DNA of 64,000 nt, taken from AC-69 sp963751665. GTDB lineage: Bacteria; Actinomycetota; UBA4738; HRBIN12. The notes beneath the pieces are model-generated. The model did no database searches and had not been told where the DNA came from. It was given only the letters and a program-made list of their open reading frames with translations. The stretch lies in NCBI GenBank assembly GCA_963751665.1, contig CAVVVF010000005.1, positions 1 to 64,000 of the forward strand, read 5' to 3'. This document shows positions 17,815 through 25,605 of the stretch, piece by piece (within the stretch, counting starts at the first letter, position 1; the number at the start of each line of letters is the position of its first letter). Made by a program: the position numbers and the translations under genes.

Positions 17815-18594
17815 GTGGAGCTTTGGCACGAGATCGCGGGTGAGGGCGCGCCCGTCCTCCTGATCCACGAGGGCATCTGCGACAGCCGCATGTGGGAGCC
17901 GCAGTGGCGGACGTTCCCGCAGGCCCATCGGACGATCAGGTGCGACCTGCGCGGCTTCGGGCGGACGCCGCTTCCCTCGGAGCGCTACTCCCACGCGCGC
18001 GACGTTGTTGAGCTGCTCGACCGACTGGCGATGGGCCCGGCTGCGATGGTCGGCGTATCGCTCGGCGGGCGCGTCGCGCTCGAGGTGGCGCTCGCCCGGC
18101 CGGACCTCGTCGACCGGCTCGTGCTCGTGGGGGCCAGCCTCCCGGGCCACGAGTGGTCGGACGCTGTGCGCCGCTTCGGCGAGGAGGAGGAGGCCGCGCT
18201 CGCGCGAGGCGATCTCGAGGCAGCCGTCGAGGCGAACCTGCGCATGTGGGTCGATGGGCCCCGCCGCCGGCCGGACGAGGTCGATCCGACCGTGCGGCGC
18301 CTCGTTGGCGAGATGCAGCGCCACGCGTTCGAGCTGCAGCTTCCGGTGTGGGAGGAGGCGGAAGAGGAGCTGCTCGTGCCTGATGTGGGGAGCCGCTACA
18401 TCGAGCTCCGCGTCCCGACGCTCGTCCTCGTAGGGCGCGAGGACGTCTCCGACATACTCGCAATCGCCGAGCGGCTCGCATCCGGCATCCCTGGCGCGCG
18501 CGAGGGGAAGATCCCCGGAGCCGCCCACGTGCCGAGTCTTGAGCGCCCCGAGGAGTTCGACCAGCTCGTCCTGACTTTCCTCGGCGCGCAGTAG
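17815..18594 (+). CDS. Alpha/beta hydrolase
   Basis: GTG 17815 with AGAGGA upstream gives 259 residues. The fold and triad are clear: an oxyanion region after VLLIHEGICDS, nucleophile Ser in MVGVSLGGRVAL, acid Asp in VGREDVSD and His in PGAAHVPSLERPEEF. A charged cap domain (EEEEAALARGDLEAAVEANL) lies between. The family includes 3-oxoadipate enol-lactonase and related C-C or ester hydrolases; substrate cannot be assigned. The catalytic set is complete. It stands alone and reads divergently from the cupredoxin gene. Confidence 0.85.
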   Translation: MELWHEIAGEGAPVLLIHEGICDSRMWEPQWRTFPQAHRTIRCDLRGFGRTPLPSERYSHARDVVELLDRLAMGPAAMVGVSLGGRVALEVALARPDLVDRLVLVGASLPGHEWSDAVRRFGEEEEAALARGDLEAAVEANLRMWVDGPRRRPDEVDPTVRRLVGEMQRHAFELQLPVWEEAEEELLVPDVGSRYIELRVPTLVLVGREDVSDILAIAERLASGIPGAREGKIPGAAHVPSLERPEEFDQLVLTFLGAQ

Positions 18595-18874
18595 CGGGAC
18601 CACTATGGCCGCTCATACTGCTGCCACGCGCGTCGTGCGGTCGAGCAAACGTTAGAAAGTTGTCCCTGAAGTTGAGCGGCTGTCGGACGACGATAATCAT
18701 GTTCTGGGCTTCGGGCAGTCGAGTCCGGCAGGTTGAGCGCCTGGACAGGTGCCGGGGACATGAAGTGAAGGGCGGCATGTCGACTCGGAGGTTGGGATCG
18801 GCAAGCTTCCCAAGGAACGGATCAGCGGGGGCCAGCGGAGCTCCGCTTCTTGGGGAGCCCCGCTGTCCGACCTC

Positions 18875-19105
18875 CTACGAACCAAGACAAGAGTCAATGA
18901 CTGCACCTTGTGCCCCATCGACCCTGAAATGGACGCCGTTCTGCTCGTACTCGCCGCCGCTGCCGTTGCCCCCGCCGCCGCATCCCGCGGCTAGAACGCC
19001 AGCAACGGCAAGAATCACGATCAGCAGCCTCCATCCAACCTTCCTGCGTGTCACGGGGCTCTCGATGGGCGGAACCCGGACCCGTCTGAACTTGCTCGCT
19101 TGCAT
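18875..19105 (-). CDS. Small lipoprotein
   Basis: ATG 19105 lies behind AAGGAG at good spacing; upstream extension is unsupported. The 76 residues have a basic start, a hydrophobic stretch (WRLLIVILAVAGVLAAGC) ending in a good lipobox (LAAGC), a Gly/Ser linker and a short tail (EYEQNGVHFRVDGAQG). The tail resembles the first strand of a larger exported domain, so the gene may be truncated at its 3' end. The 280 bases between the hydrolase and this gene hold a GC-rich hairpin-like stretch (about 18820-18865) and nothing else recognisable. Confidence 0.6.
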   Translation of the reverse strand: MQASKFRRVRVPPIESPVTRRKVGWRLLIVILAVAGVLAAGCGGGGNGSGGEYEQNGVHFRVDGAQGAVIDSCLGS

Positions 19106-19530
19106 CTCCCTACTCCTTCCAGTCTGGACCGGTCGTCTTGGTGGACGGGTCACCTGGATAGGAAGCTAGGCCGTTCAATGCATAGGGGAACCAGGGGAAA
19201 CACCTAACTTTGCTCGGTGAATGTATGAGTGCACCCAACTGGACAGAAGTCAAAAAAATGTCCGCAGGTAGAGGGGCTTCCGGTCGCCCTAAGCAAGCGC
19301 GACGCCAAGATTCGGCGAGGCGGCTACTACCGCCCGCCGAAGCCCGTGAGTTCCATTCCCGATCGCGGAGGCGGCGATAGGCGTACGAACCTAAGCAAGC
19401 AAGGCCGTTAGGATCTGGGTCGCGTCCCGTTCGTGAGGTCGAGTCTCATGACCGGGAATGACCAACGACGTCCGGATGATCTCGACACTGCTCCCGCACG
19501 TCGACGCCACGTTCATTGACAGGGAGTGCC
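19106..19530. other. Intergenic region, about 425 bases
   Basis: No credible gene. The segment 19275-19390 is rich in short inverted repeats (for example around GGCGGCTACTACCGCCCGCC) and contains AAGCAAG twice. A structured RNA was considered but no known class could be matched by eye. Confidence 0.4.
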
Positions 19531-19695
19531 ATGTGCTGCTCACGGAGAGCCCCGTTCTCGAGCGGATCGGATACAGTACTCGAGCTGTTCTCACACCGCA
19601 ACAAGGAGGAGTTCGTCGCCTACCTCGAGGATCTCGAGTCGTCCGCCCCGGACGAGCACCTCGCGCTGGTGGAGCAGGTGTACGGACGCACATAG
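19531..19695 (+). CDS. Small acidic protein of unknown function
   Basis: ATG 19531 follows GGGAG. The 54 residues include DTVLELFSHRNKEEFVAYLE and DEHLALVEQVYG, an amphipathic helical and acidic composition unlike a chance frame. The N-terminal dozen residues (MCCSRRAPFSSG) look less natural, so the real start may be further in or an upstream frame may be joined by an indel. No family is recognised. Confidence 0.4.
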   Translation: MCCSRRAPFSSGSDTVLELFSHRNKEEFVAYLEDLESSAPDEHLALVEQVYGRT

Positions 19696-19830
19696 CCCGC
19701 CAAGTCCTCCACGGTCATCGGCACAGGGACGGGTTGAACAGGCGTCATCGCCGAGGCTCATGGAAGGGCCTCCCCAGGACATCGCATCCGCCAATAGGCT
19801 TGGTCGCGGCAGATGCGGGCGTTGCGAGGC

Positions 19831-20271
19831 TCAGCCGATGCGCTCGGCCAGCGAGACGATGATCCCTTCCGGCCCCCGGACGTAGGCCATCCGCCAAGCG
19901 CCCTCGTACTCGCCGATGCCACCGACCAGTCCGTAGCCCTCGGTAGCTGCCCAATCGACAGCCGCCTGCAGGTCGTTGACCTCGAAGGCCACGTTGCGCA
20001 ATCCCAGCTCGTTGGCCATGGCGGCCGGTGAGCCCGGCACGGAGTCGGGTCGCACGAAGCTCGAGAGCTCCAGGCGGGTGCCATCGTCGGGCGGCTTCAG
20101 CATGACGATCTCGGTGCGGGAGTCGGGAATGCCGCAGACCGTGTCCAAGAACTCGCCCTCGACGAACGTCCTGCCCTCGACCTCCAGGCCCAGCGCCACG
20201 AAGAAGGCGGTCACGACGTCGAGATCTGCGACCGTGAGGCCGACGTGGTCGAAGCGTCGTACATGTGACAT
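19831..20271 (-). CDS. VOC-family (glyoxalase/dioxygenase-like) protein
   Basis: ATG 20271 follows GGGAGG. The 146 residues form a paired beta-alpha-beta-beta-beta VOC fold: FDHVGLTVADLDVVTAFFVA with the metal-site His, EIVMLKPPDDGTRLELSSF with a Glu, RNVAFEVNDLQAAVDW and AYVRGPEGIIVSLAE with a terminal Glu. This matches methylmalonyl-CoA epimerase or glyoxalase-like proteins; the reaction cannot be chosen. The gene is intact. The earlier in-frame start at 20313 adds an unlikely Arg-rich extension. Confidence 0.8.
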   Translation of the reverse strand: MSHVRRFDHVGLTVADLDVVTAFFVALGLEVEGRTFVEGEFLDTVCGIPDSRTEIVMLKPPDDGTRLELSSFVRPDSVPGSPAAMANELGLRNVAFEVNDLQAAVDWAATEGYGLVGGIGEYEGAWRMAYVRGPEGIIVSLAERIG

Positions 20272-20411
20272 AGGCCCGTCCTCCCGTCGTCGTATCGACC
20301 GTGCATCCGCCACGGTAGGCGTTCTCAGTACCTCTCGTTGCGGGACCTCCGCAAACGCACGCTATCAGCGGCAGTCAGGACGTTCAGCCTTTGTCTGCCA
20401 GACTCCTGCGC

Positions 20412-20522
20412 ATGGAGGATGAGGGCATGTCCGAGGATGAAGCCGTCGGCATGCTGCGGGAGAACGACCACCCACCGCTCGGCACTAACGACCGGTCATG
20501 CCGTCAAGACGCCGTCAGATGA
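20412..20522 (+). CDS. Possible 36-residue acidic peptide
   Basis: A short frame starts with MEDEGMSEDEAVGMLRENDH, an acidic helical stretch reminiscent of the start of a longer protein, then ends after NDRSCRQDAVR. A second ATG lies at 20427. No ribosome-binding site stands out and no family is known. It could be a remnant. Confidence 0.25.
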   Translation: MEDEGMSEDEAVGMLRENDHPPLGTNDRSCRQDAVR

Positions 20523-20647
20523 AGCTCCTGGGGTGCCTTGAACCCCGCATCGTTCCAGCTCATATGGAGACCAGTCGCTAGGGGCAGGTACTCTCATGCG
20601 TCGTGGACGAGTACATCCCCCTAAGGGTTAGGAGCGGGCAGGCTGAG

Positions 20648-22713
20648 TCAGCGGATGCGGATCGGAAGGCGCCCGGTGACCGTGGTGCCCGCGCGCGGGG
20701 CGGATCGGACCTCGAGCGAGCCACCGAGCGTCTCCACCCGATCGGCCATCCCCTGGATACCGGTGCCGCGCGGGCTGGAGGGGACGTCGAACCCTTCTCC
20801 GTCGTCGGAGACCTCGAACACGAGGGAGCCGTCGACCTCGCGAAGCCGGACTGTCGCCTCTTCCGCATGGGCGTACTTGGCGACGTTCTGCATGGCTTCC
20901 AGGCAGCAGAAGTAGGCGGCAGCTTCTACGCTCTGCGGGTATCGCCCGATCCCCTCCGCATCGACGGTCACCGGTAGGGCGGCCTTGCGGGCCTGGGCCC
21001 GGAGGGCCTCGGTGAGACCCATGTCGGCCAGTAGCGGAGGATAGACGCCCCTGGCCAGCTCCCGGAGCGTCTCCACGGCTTCAGTGAGGTCACTCTCGGC
21101 TTGGGCCAGTATCTCCTGCGCCTTCCCGGCATCGTGCTGGAGGATCGAGCCGACCAGGCGCATCCTCACGGCGAGGGCCACGAGCTGCTGCTGGGCCCCG
21201 TCGTGGATGTTCCGTTCGATCCGCCGGCGCTCGGCGTCCTGGGCGGAAACCAACCGCTCGCGTGAGGCGCGGAGCTCCTCGATGAGGCGGACGTTGCGCA
21301 ACACTAGGCCGGCCTGCGCAGCCATGTCCGCGATCAGCTTGTCTTTCGGTTGGGTCGAGCGGCTCGGCGGGTGGCATGGCCACGGCGATCGCCCCGAGGA
21401 GCTCACCTCGGTGGCGGACCGGGAATGCCCCATCGGCTCCCGCGATCGGAGGAAGCTCGTCGTCGGCCGACAGCAGCCCGGGCGACGGAGCGAGCCGTCC
21501 ATCGTCGTCCGGCCACCGGGCCGCCAGCCGCAGCTCCGTCCCCACCCGGAGCCAGACGTCGGCCCGAGCGGCCCCCGTCCCCGCCGCCACGATCTGGGCC
21601 ATGCGGGGCAGGACGTCCTCGGTCGAGGACGTTCCACCGACCCGATCGGCGAAGGTCGACACGACCTCGTACGGCGTGGCCCGCTCCCGTAGACGAGCCG
21701 GTCGGCGAACCTCGCCGGTATCGAATCGGCTGGAAGCAGGGTTACCACGGCCGCCGCGACCAGGGTGAGCGTTGCGTTCCACCCGATGGCTCCACCGCGG
21801 CACCGATCCCGACGACGATAGCAACGTAGACCAGGGTGAACGCGGCGGCCAGGGCGCCGAAGACGAGCGTCTTCTTGACTACGAGTCGAGCTCGTAGAGG
21901 AGAGGATGACCGGATGTCAAAGGATCACCCGGATCCCGAGGAGGATGTCAATGATCAGCGCGGACCATAGGAGGGTGCCGAGCAGCCATTGAATTCGCCG
22001 AAGGGAATCGCCAGGACGAAGACTCCGAGGGCGATGACGGCGACGTAGCCAAGCCACGCGAGTTGCCGGCGAAGCGCGGTGTTTCTCTTCGGCGGCGAAG
22101 AAAGAGCTGGACGATGGCCGCCCCCGCCGAGGCCACCCCCAGGGCCACGGCCACGCCCAACGCGACGGCCGACGGACCGTGACTGCTGTACAGGGCGAGG
22201 GCGTTGCGGAACGCGACGTGGTGGTCCTGCAGCGAGTTCGTCATCCCGGTCACCAGCGTCCGCTGCAGCCCGAAGCCCACGGTGCCAACGACGTCGACGA
22301 TCACGGCCAACCAGACCAGCGGACGCCAGCGCGGCGAGAGCGGCCGGCCGTCGGGGAAGAGCAGGACGACGAGCAAGCAGAGTCCCGACCAGGTACACGG
22401 CCACTCCGTTCCCCAGGGAGGCCACGTACCGGGCGGCAGGGAGCGAGCCGGGTGCGGTGACGAGCGCTCGAAGCCCGTACTGTTCGGCGAACATGACAAG
22501 GGCGAGCGCGATCCCGATCGAGGACAACAGCCAGCCGATCGGGTTCCGGGAGAGCCGACCCTCGATGAACCAGCCCACGCCCACGTACACGAGCGCAGTG
22601 AGTGAGACGAGGGCGACCACCGCGAACAGTCCAGCCGAAGCGACCGAGGCGTTCAAGACGGCGAGCACGACGGAAGCCGTGTCCAGGATCAGGACACAGA
22701 CCCGAGGGTCCAA
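20648..22713 (-). pseudogene. Multi-pass membrane sensor histidine kinase (GAF/HisKA_3), broken by several frame changes
   Basis: Parts in all three frames assemble into one known layout. Hydrophobic segments (LFAVVALVSLTALVYVGVGW, PLVWLAVIVDVVGTVGFGLQ, LVVKKTLVFGALAAAFTLVY) are followed by RFADRLVYG and RERATPYEVVSTFADRV, a GAF-like region, HisKA_3 with His in RRIERNIHDGAQQQLVALA, and HATPase motifs (NVAKYAHA, DDGEGFD, GTGIQGMADRV) ending at 20648. At least six frame changes are needed, including near 22385, 22085, 21990, 21705 and 21345. This is either a decayed gene or a badly resolved stretch. No adjacent response regulator is present. Confidence 0.65.
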
Positions 22714-22850
22714 CGCAGAGTCCGGAGGGAGCCCGCTCCCGAGCCATCCGTCCGCACAGCGCCCAAGGGTGCGACCACGGCCCGATCGTGGCTCGTGACC
22801 GGTGCCCTGAGAAGCGGTGCTTCCAGCATCACGCGGAACACGACATCACA

Positions 22851-22926
22851 TGGTGCCCCCGGCAGGAATCGAACCTGCGACACACGGTTTAGGAAACCGT
22901 TGCTCTATCCACTGAGCTACGAGGGC
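22851..22926 (-). tRNA. tRNA-Arg (anticodon CCT)
   Basis: On the minus strand GCCCTCG pairs with CGGGGGC to form the 7-bp acceptor stem (one G-T pair). The anticodon stem-loop is ACGGT-TTCCTAA-ACCGT with anticodon CCT. The T-arm is GCAGG-TTCGATT-CCTGC. The 3' CCA is encoded at 22851-22853. Confidence 0.95.
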
Positions 22927-23057
22927 CAGAGGCAAAGTGGTTCAAGACCGGACCTCCGGCACCACCTGCTTGCACGCTCCAAGGATAGTGGCCCTGATTA
23001 GCGGAGGGCTCCAAGGGGTAAGGCGAGTACGCGAGGCAGGAAGGAAGGACGCTTACT

Positions 23058-23255
23058 CATGGCCACCCAGGCTGACGAGCTCGTGAAGGAGGACCTCCTC
23101 AACGGTACGTTCATGCCCGGATGCGGCTGAGGGCCCTCTCGGCCTCCGCGGACAACCCGAATCTGCGGACCTGTAGCAGGTGCGGGGAGCGGGTCGAGAT
23201 GCGACGGGACGCGAGCGAAGGGTCGGTCTGCTCGCTCTGCGGCCGCTACGCCTGA
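23058..23255 (+). CDS. Zinc-ribbon-like small protein
   Basis: A 65-residue frame starts MATQADELVKEDLLKRYVHA and ends TCSRCGERVEMRRDASEGSV followed by CSLCGRYA. Two CxxC motifs 19 residues apart (CSRC, CSLC) would bind one zinc ion, after an amphipathic N-terminal helix. GGAAGGA lies about 10 bases upstream. No family is recognised; such proteins often act as nucleic-acid or protein adaptors. It is convergent with the MEDS/HATPase gene, only 10 bases away. Confidence 0.6.
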
Positions 23256-23265
23256 GGGAGAGCCG

Positions 23266-23985
23266 CTAGCGGTCGACGTAGAGCCTGACCGTCGTTCCCG
23301 TGGAGTTCGGCACGATCTGGAGCAGGTCCACGAGCTGCCGTGCGAGCCACAGTCCGCGGCCGGCCTCCATGCGTCGGCGGGAGGCAAGTACCCGGCCAAC
23401 GGGTCGGCGATCCCGGGACCGTCGTCCTGGATCTGGCACAGGAACCGTCCGTCCTCCGGCCACCCCCACAGCGCTACGACGCCACGTCCGTACCGAAGCG
23501 CGTTCGTGAGGATCTCGTTCGCCGCCATCGTCAGGTCCATGGCGCGCTCGGACGTCACCCCCGCCTTGACCGCTTCCTCGCGCAGGAACAGGCGAGCGCT
23601 CGAGAGACCCGTGGGCTGATCGAGCCTGGGGGCCCATGCCGGAGGCGACGGCGGCTCCGGGTTCCACGTGCGGAGCAGCTCGCCGGGGTACGGAAGTCCG
23701 GGCTGGGTCGTTCCGTCCCGTTTCCGTCGGAGACCACAGGATGCGTTCGCCGGGCGTTCGCCACGATCGCGGGATCCAGCCGAGACGTGTCGTAGATGCA
23801 GATGAGCGAGACGGGGAACGGAGCGAGGACCGTGTTCAGCACCGACTCGTACCGGGTCCATTCCCGGATGAGGTCGAGCCGGCCTGGATAAAAGGGACCA
23901 GGTACGACAGGAACTGGCCCATTGTCGCATGCAGGAGCGCCGGGTGCTCCAGGCTTGTCCGGTCGGTCTCGTTTCTCGTTCTCAT
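23266..23985 (-). CDS. MEDS-domain / HATPase (anti-sigma kinase-like) regulator, frame-disrupted and internally shortened
   Basis: Joined frames read HPALLHATMGQFLSYLVPFI (start of a MEDS ligand-sensing domain), then LIREWTRYESVLNTVLAPFP and CIYDTSRLDPAIVANARRTH (end of that domain). Next comes a GHKL ATPase: MDLTMAANEILTNALRYGRG, QIQDDGPGIADPLAGYLPP and GRGLWLARQLVDLLQIVPN, ending TVRLYVDR. Frame changes are needed near 23888, 23690 and 23380. Compared with usual MEDS domains of about 150 residues, about 60 in the middle are missing at the first break. Proteins of this kind regulate sigma-factor partner switching. The start (ATG 23985) is uncertain. Confidence 0.6.
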
Positions 23986-24166
23986 CGTCTCGCCATCCAT
24001 GGTGCGTCTTGACTCGCCGTTCAAAGCATATCGGCCATCCCAAGCACGGGGTGATCCGTCGATTCATTAACCCGGTGGCCCGGTGGCCCAATCCCGGGGC
24101 GCGTCCCCTGTTTGGTCGCTCGACCTGCGGGTAGGGTTGCGATGTCACCAGGGATCGGAGAGGCGC

Positions 24167-24412
24167 ATGGAGCGGGACGATCGCAAGCGAGCGGGCACGC
24201 CCGTGCCCGGACCGGCCCCGGACCCCAACCCGGCTCCGGTGCCCGATCCTCTGCCACCACCGAGCCCGCCAGAACCCCCTTCGCCCGATCCGCCGGCGCC
24301 GGCCCCGGGCCCTCCGGCCCCACCCGCGCCGAGCCCGCCGCAACCCCCCGGGCGAGAACCGCAGCCCGATGAGCCGCCGATCCCTCGCGCAGAGCCGAGG
24401 TCCGGCCGCTAG
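24167..24412 (+). CDS. Proline-rich small protein
   Basis: ATG 24167 follows GGAGAGG. After a charged start (MERDDRKRAGTPV) nearly all of the 81 residues are Pro alternating with Ala, Asp, Glu and Ser (PLPPPSPPEPPSPDPPAPAP), ending AEPRSGR. No signal peptide or membrane helix is present. Such sequences form extended linkers. High GC makes Pro-rich chance frames common, so reality depends on the ribosome-binding site and the charged N-terminus. Confidence 0.4.
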   Translation: MERDDRKRAGTPVPGPAPDPNPAPVPDPLPPPSPPEPPSPDPPAPAPGPPAPPAPSPPQPPGREPQPDEPPIPRAEPRSGR

Positions 24413-24483
24413 CCCGCCTTGCGGATCGCGTCGATCAGATCTGAGGGCGGTCGAGGAGGTGTGTGAGCCGCGGGGAGCCGGTC

Positions 24484-25041
24484 TCAGGCTATTGCGGGAA
24501 TGCCTTGAAGCTCGCGGTCCGGACCCCACTCCGATACCAGGGCGTCCAGGTCGCGCACGACCGGGATCCCGTACCTCGTCTGGAGAGATCCGGTGTCGAT
24601 CGAGGCCGAGGTCTTGGGTCGAACGAACAGGGCGAGCGGCTTGCAGAACTGGCTCCTCCAGCCTTCGGTGCCGAGCAGGACCCTGCCCCATGCTTCGGCG
24701 ACGCCCAGGACGAGGCCTCCGAACCCCGAATCCCACGGGTCGACCTCCCACGGGGACAGGCGCTGCTGCTCCCGGGGGGCTTCCGTGGGCAGCTCGTTCA
24801 GCCCGTAGAACCCGCAGTCGCAGCTGAGCGCCGGGGCTCCTGTCTGGTGCTCCGCCCGCAGGCGGGAGTAGAACCACATCCGCCCGTACTTCAGGATGAA
24901 GCACTCGGCCCGGTTCGAGGCCGGGTCCCAACGGCTGCGGCCGAAGAAGGGCGACTCGAGCCATCCGGCCCGGCCCACTCGCCACCAGCGGTATCCGCGG
25001 AAGCCACCGACCACGAGGTCGCGGCCGAAGTCCTTCTTCAA
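24484..25041 (-). CDS. Uncharacterised protein with CDCG motif
   Basis: TTG 25041 overlaps the stop of the preceding small gene as TTGA, giving 185 residues; the frame is open upstream but only through sequence lacking protein character. It contains many Trp (RGYRWWRVGRAGWLESPFFG), a possible metal-binding ALSCDCGFYGLNELP and an HxTGAP segment before it. VLLGTEGWRSQFCKPLALFV follows, and the protein ends in a helix (RDLDALVSEWGPDRELQGI). C-x-C-G-hydrophobic-Tyr motifs like this occur in uncharacterised actinobacterial proteins. No function is known. Translation is probably coupled to the small gene upstream. Confidence 0.6.
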   Translation of the reverse strand: MKKDFGRDLVVGGFRGYRWWRVGRAGWLESPFFGRSRWDPASNRAECFILKYGRMWFYSRLRAEHQTGAPALSCDCGFYGLNELPTEAPREQQRLSPWEVDPWDSGFGGLVLGVAEAWGRVLLGTEGWRSQFCKPLALFVRPKTSASIDTGSLQTRYGIPVVRDLDALVSEWGPDRELQGIPAIA

Positions 25042-25166
25042 CGCCCCGTGGGCTCGGGGACTGGTTCCGTCGTCGCGGGAGCCGTCTCGGGCGCCTCGAC
25101 CGGCGCCTCCACGATCCGAGGATCCGGCACGGCTTCCACCTCTCGGACGATCTTTCCGATCCTCAT
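25038..25166 (-). CDS. Small Pro/Glu-rich peptide gene upstream of the CDCG protein
   Basis: ATG 25166 follows AGGAGG at ideal spacing. The 42 residues read MRIGKIVREVEAVPDPRIVE followed by Pro/Glu/Ala/Thr repeats and a stop overlapping the next start (TTGA). The beginning (M-x-I-G-x-I-V-R-x-V-E) looks like a conserved short N-terminal motif; the rest is an extended tail. It is probably cotranslated with the CDCG protein. Function unknown. Confidence 0.55.
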   Translation of the reverse strand: MRIGKIVREVEAVPDPRIVEAPVEAPETAPATTEPVPEPTGR

Positions 25167-25349
25167 GGCGAACCTCCTCTTGGGTGAACCTATCGACCGC
25201 TTCGGTCCCGGGGTTGATACCCACATGGAGGCGCGGGGGGGAGGTTTGGCCAGGCACGGCCAGGGGAATCCTTGGACTTCGGGCAGGGCCATCGGAGGGA
25301 GGGCACAGGAGGGGGCGGACGTCCAGTCGCTCGATTCCAGGGGGGCGTC

Positions 25350-25605
25350 GTGACCTCGACTGAAGGGCACGCCGGCTCATCCACATCTGAGCGGCGCTAC
25401 CCGGGTCTCGGCCGACACCGTCGCACGGGCCCGGCGAGAGCTGGAACACGCTGCTTCCACCTCTCCGGCCGGCGTGCCTCGACACCCTGCGACTGTTGGC
25501 CAGTGAGGTCGTCACCAACGCGACCAGGCATGGGCCCGGCGGATCGGCGACGGTGTCGGTGTTCGGTGTCGGGAATCCTCGAGCGAGGGTGCCTGGAACG
25601 CGCTA
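25350..25605 (+). pseudogene. Remnant of a GHKL ATPase (anti-sigma factor type)
   Basis: Two plus-strand frames contain consecutive pieces of an anti-sigma kinase: VSADTVARARRELEHA and then LRLLASEVVTNATRHGPGGS, which carries the N-box Asn. The remainder of the ATPase domain (D-x-G-x-G and G-x-G-L motifs) is absent because the large minus-strand gene begins its 3' end at 25603. A start could be GTG 25350 after a G-run. The fragment is truncated and shifted. Confidence 0.5.

Noticed and set aside
19229..19390. Possible structured RNA or degenerate GEMM element
   Set aside because: Short inverted repeats are present but the GCAAACC and GACGCAAAG cores of GEMM are absent, and no other class fits.
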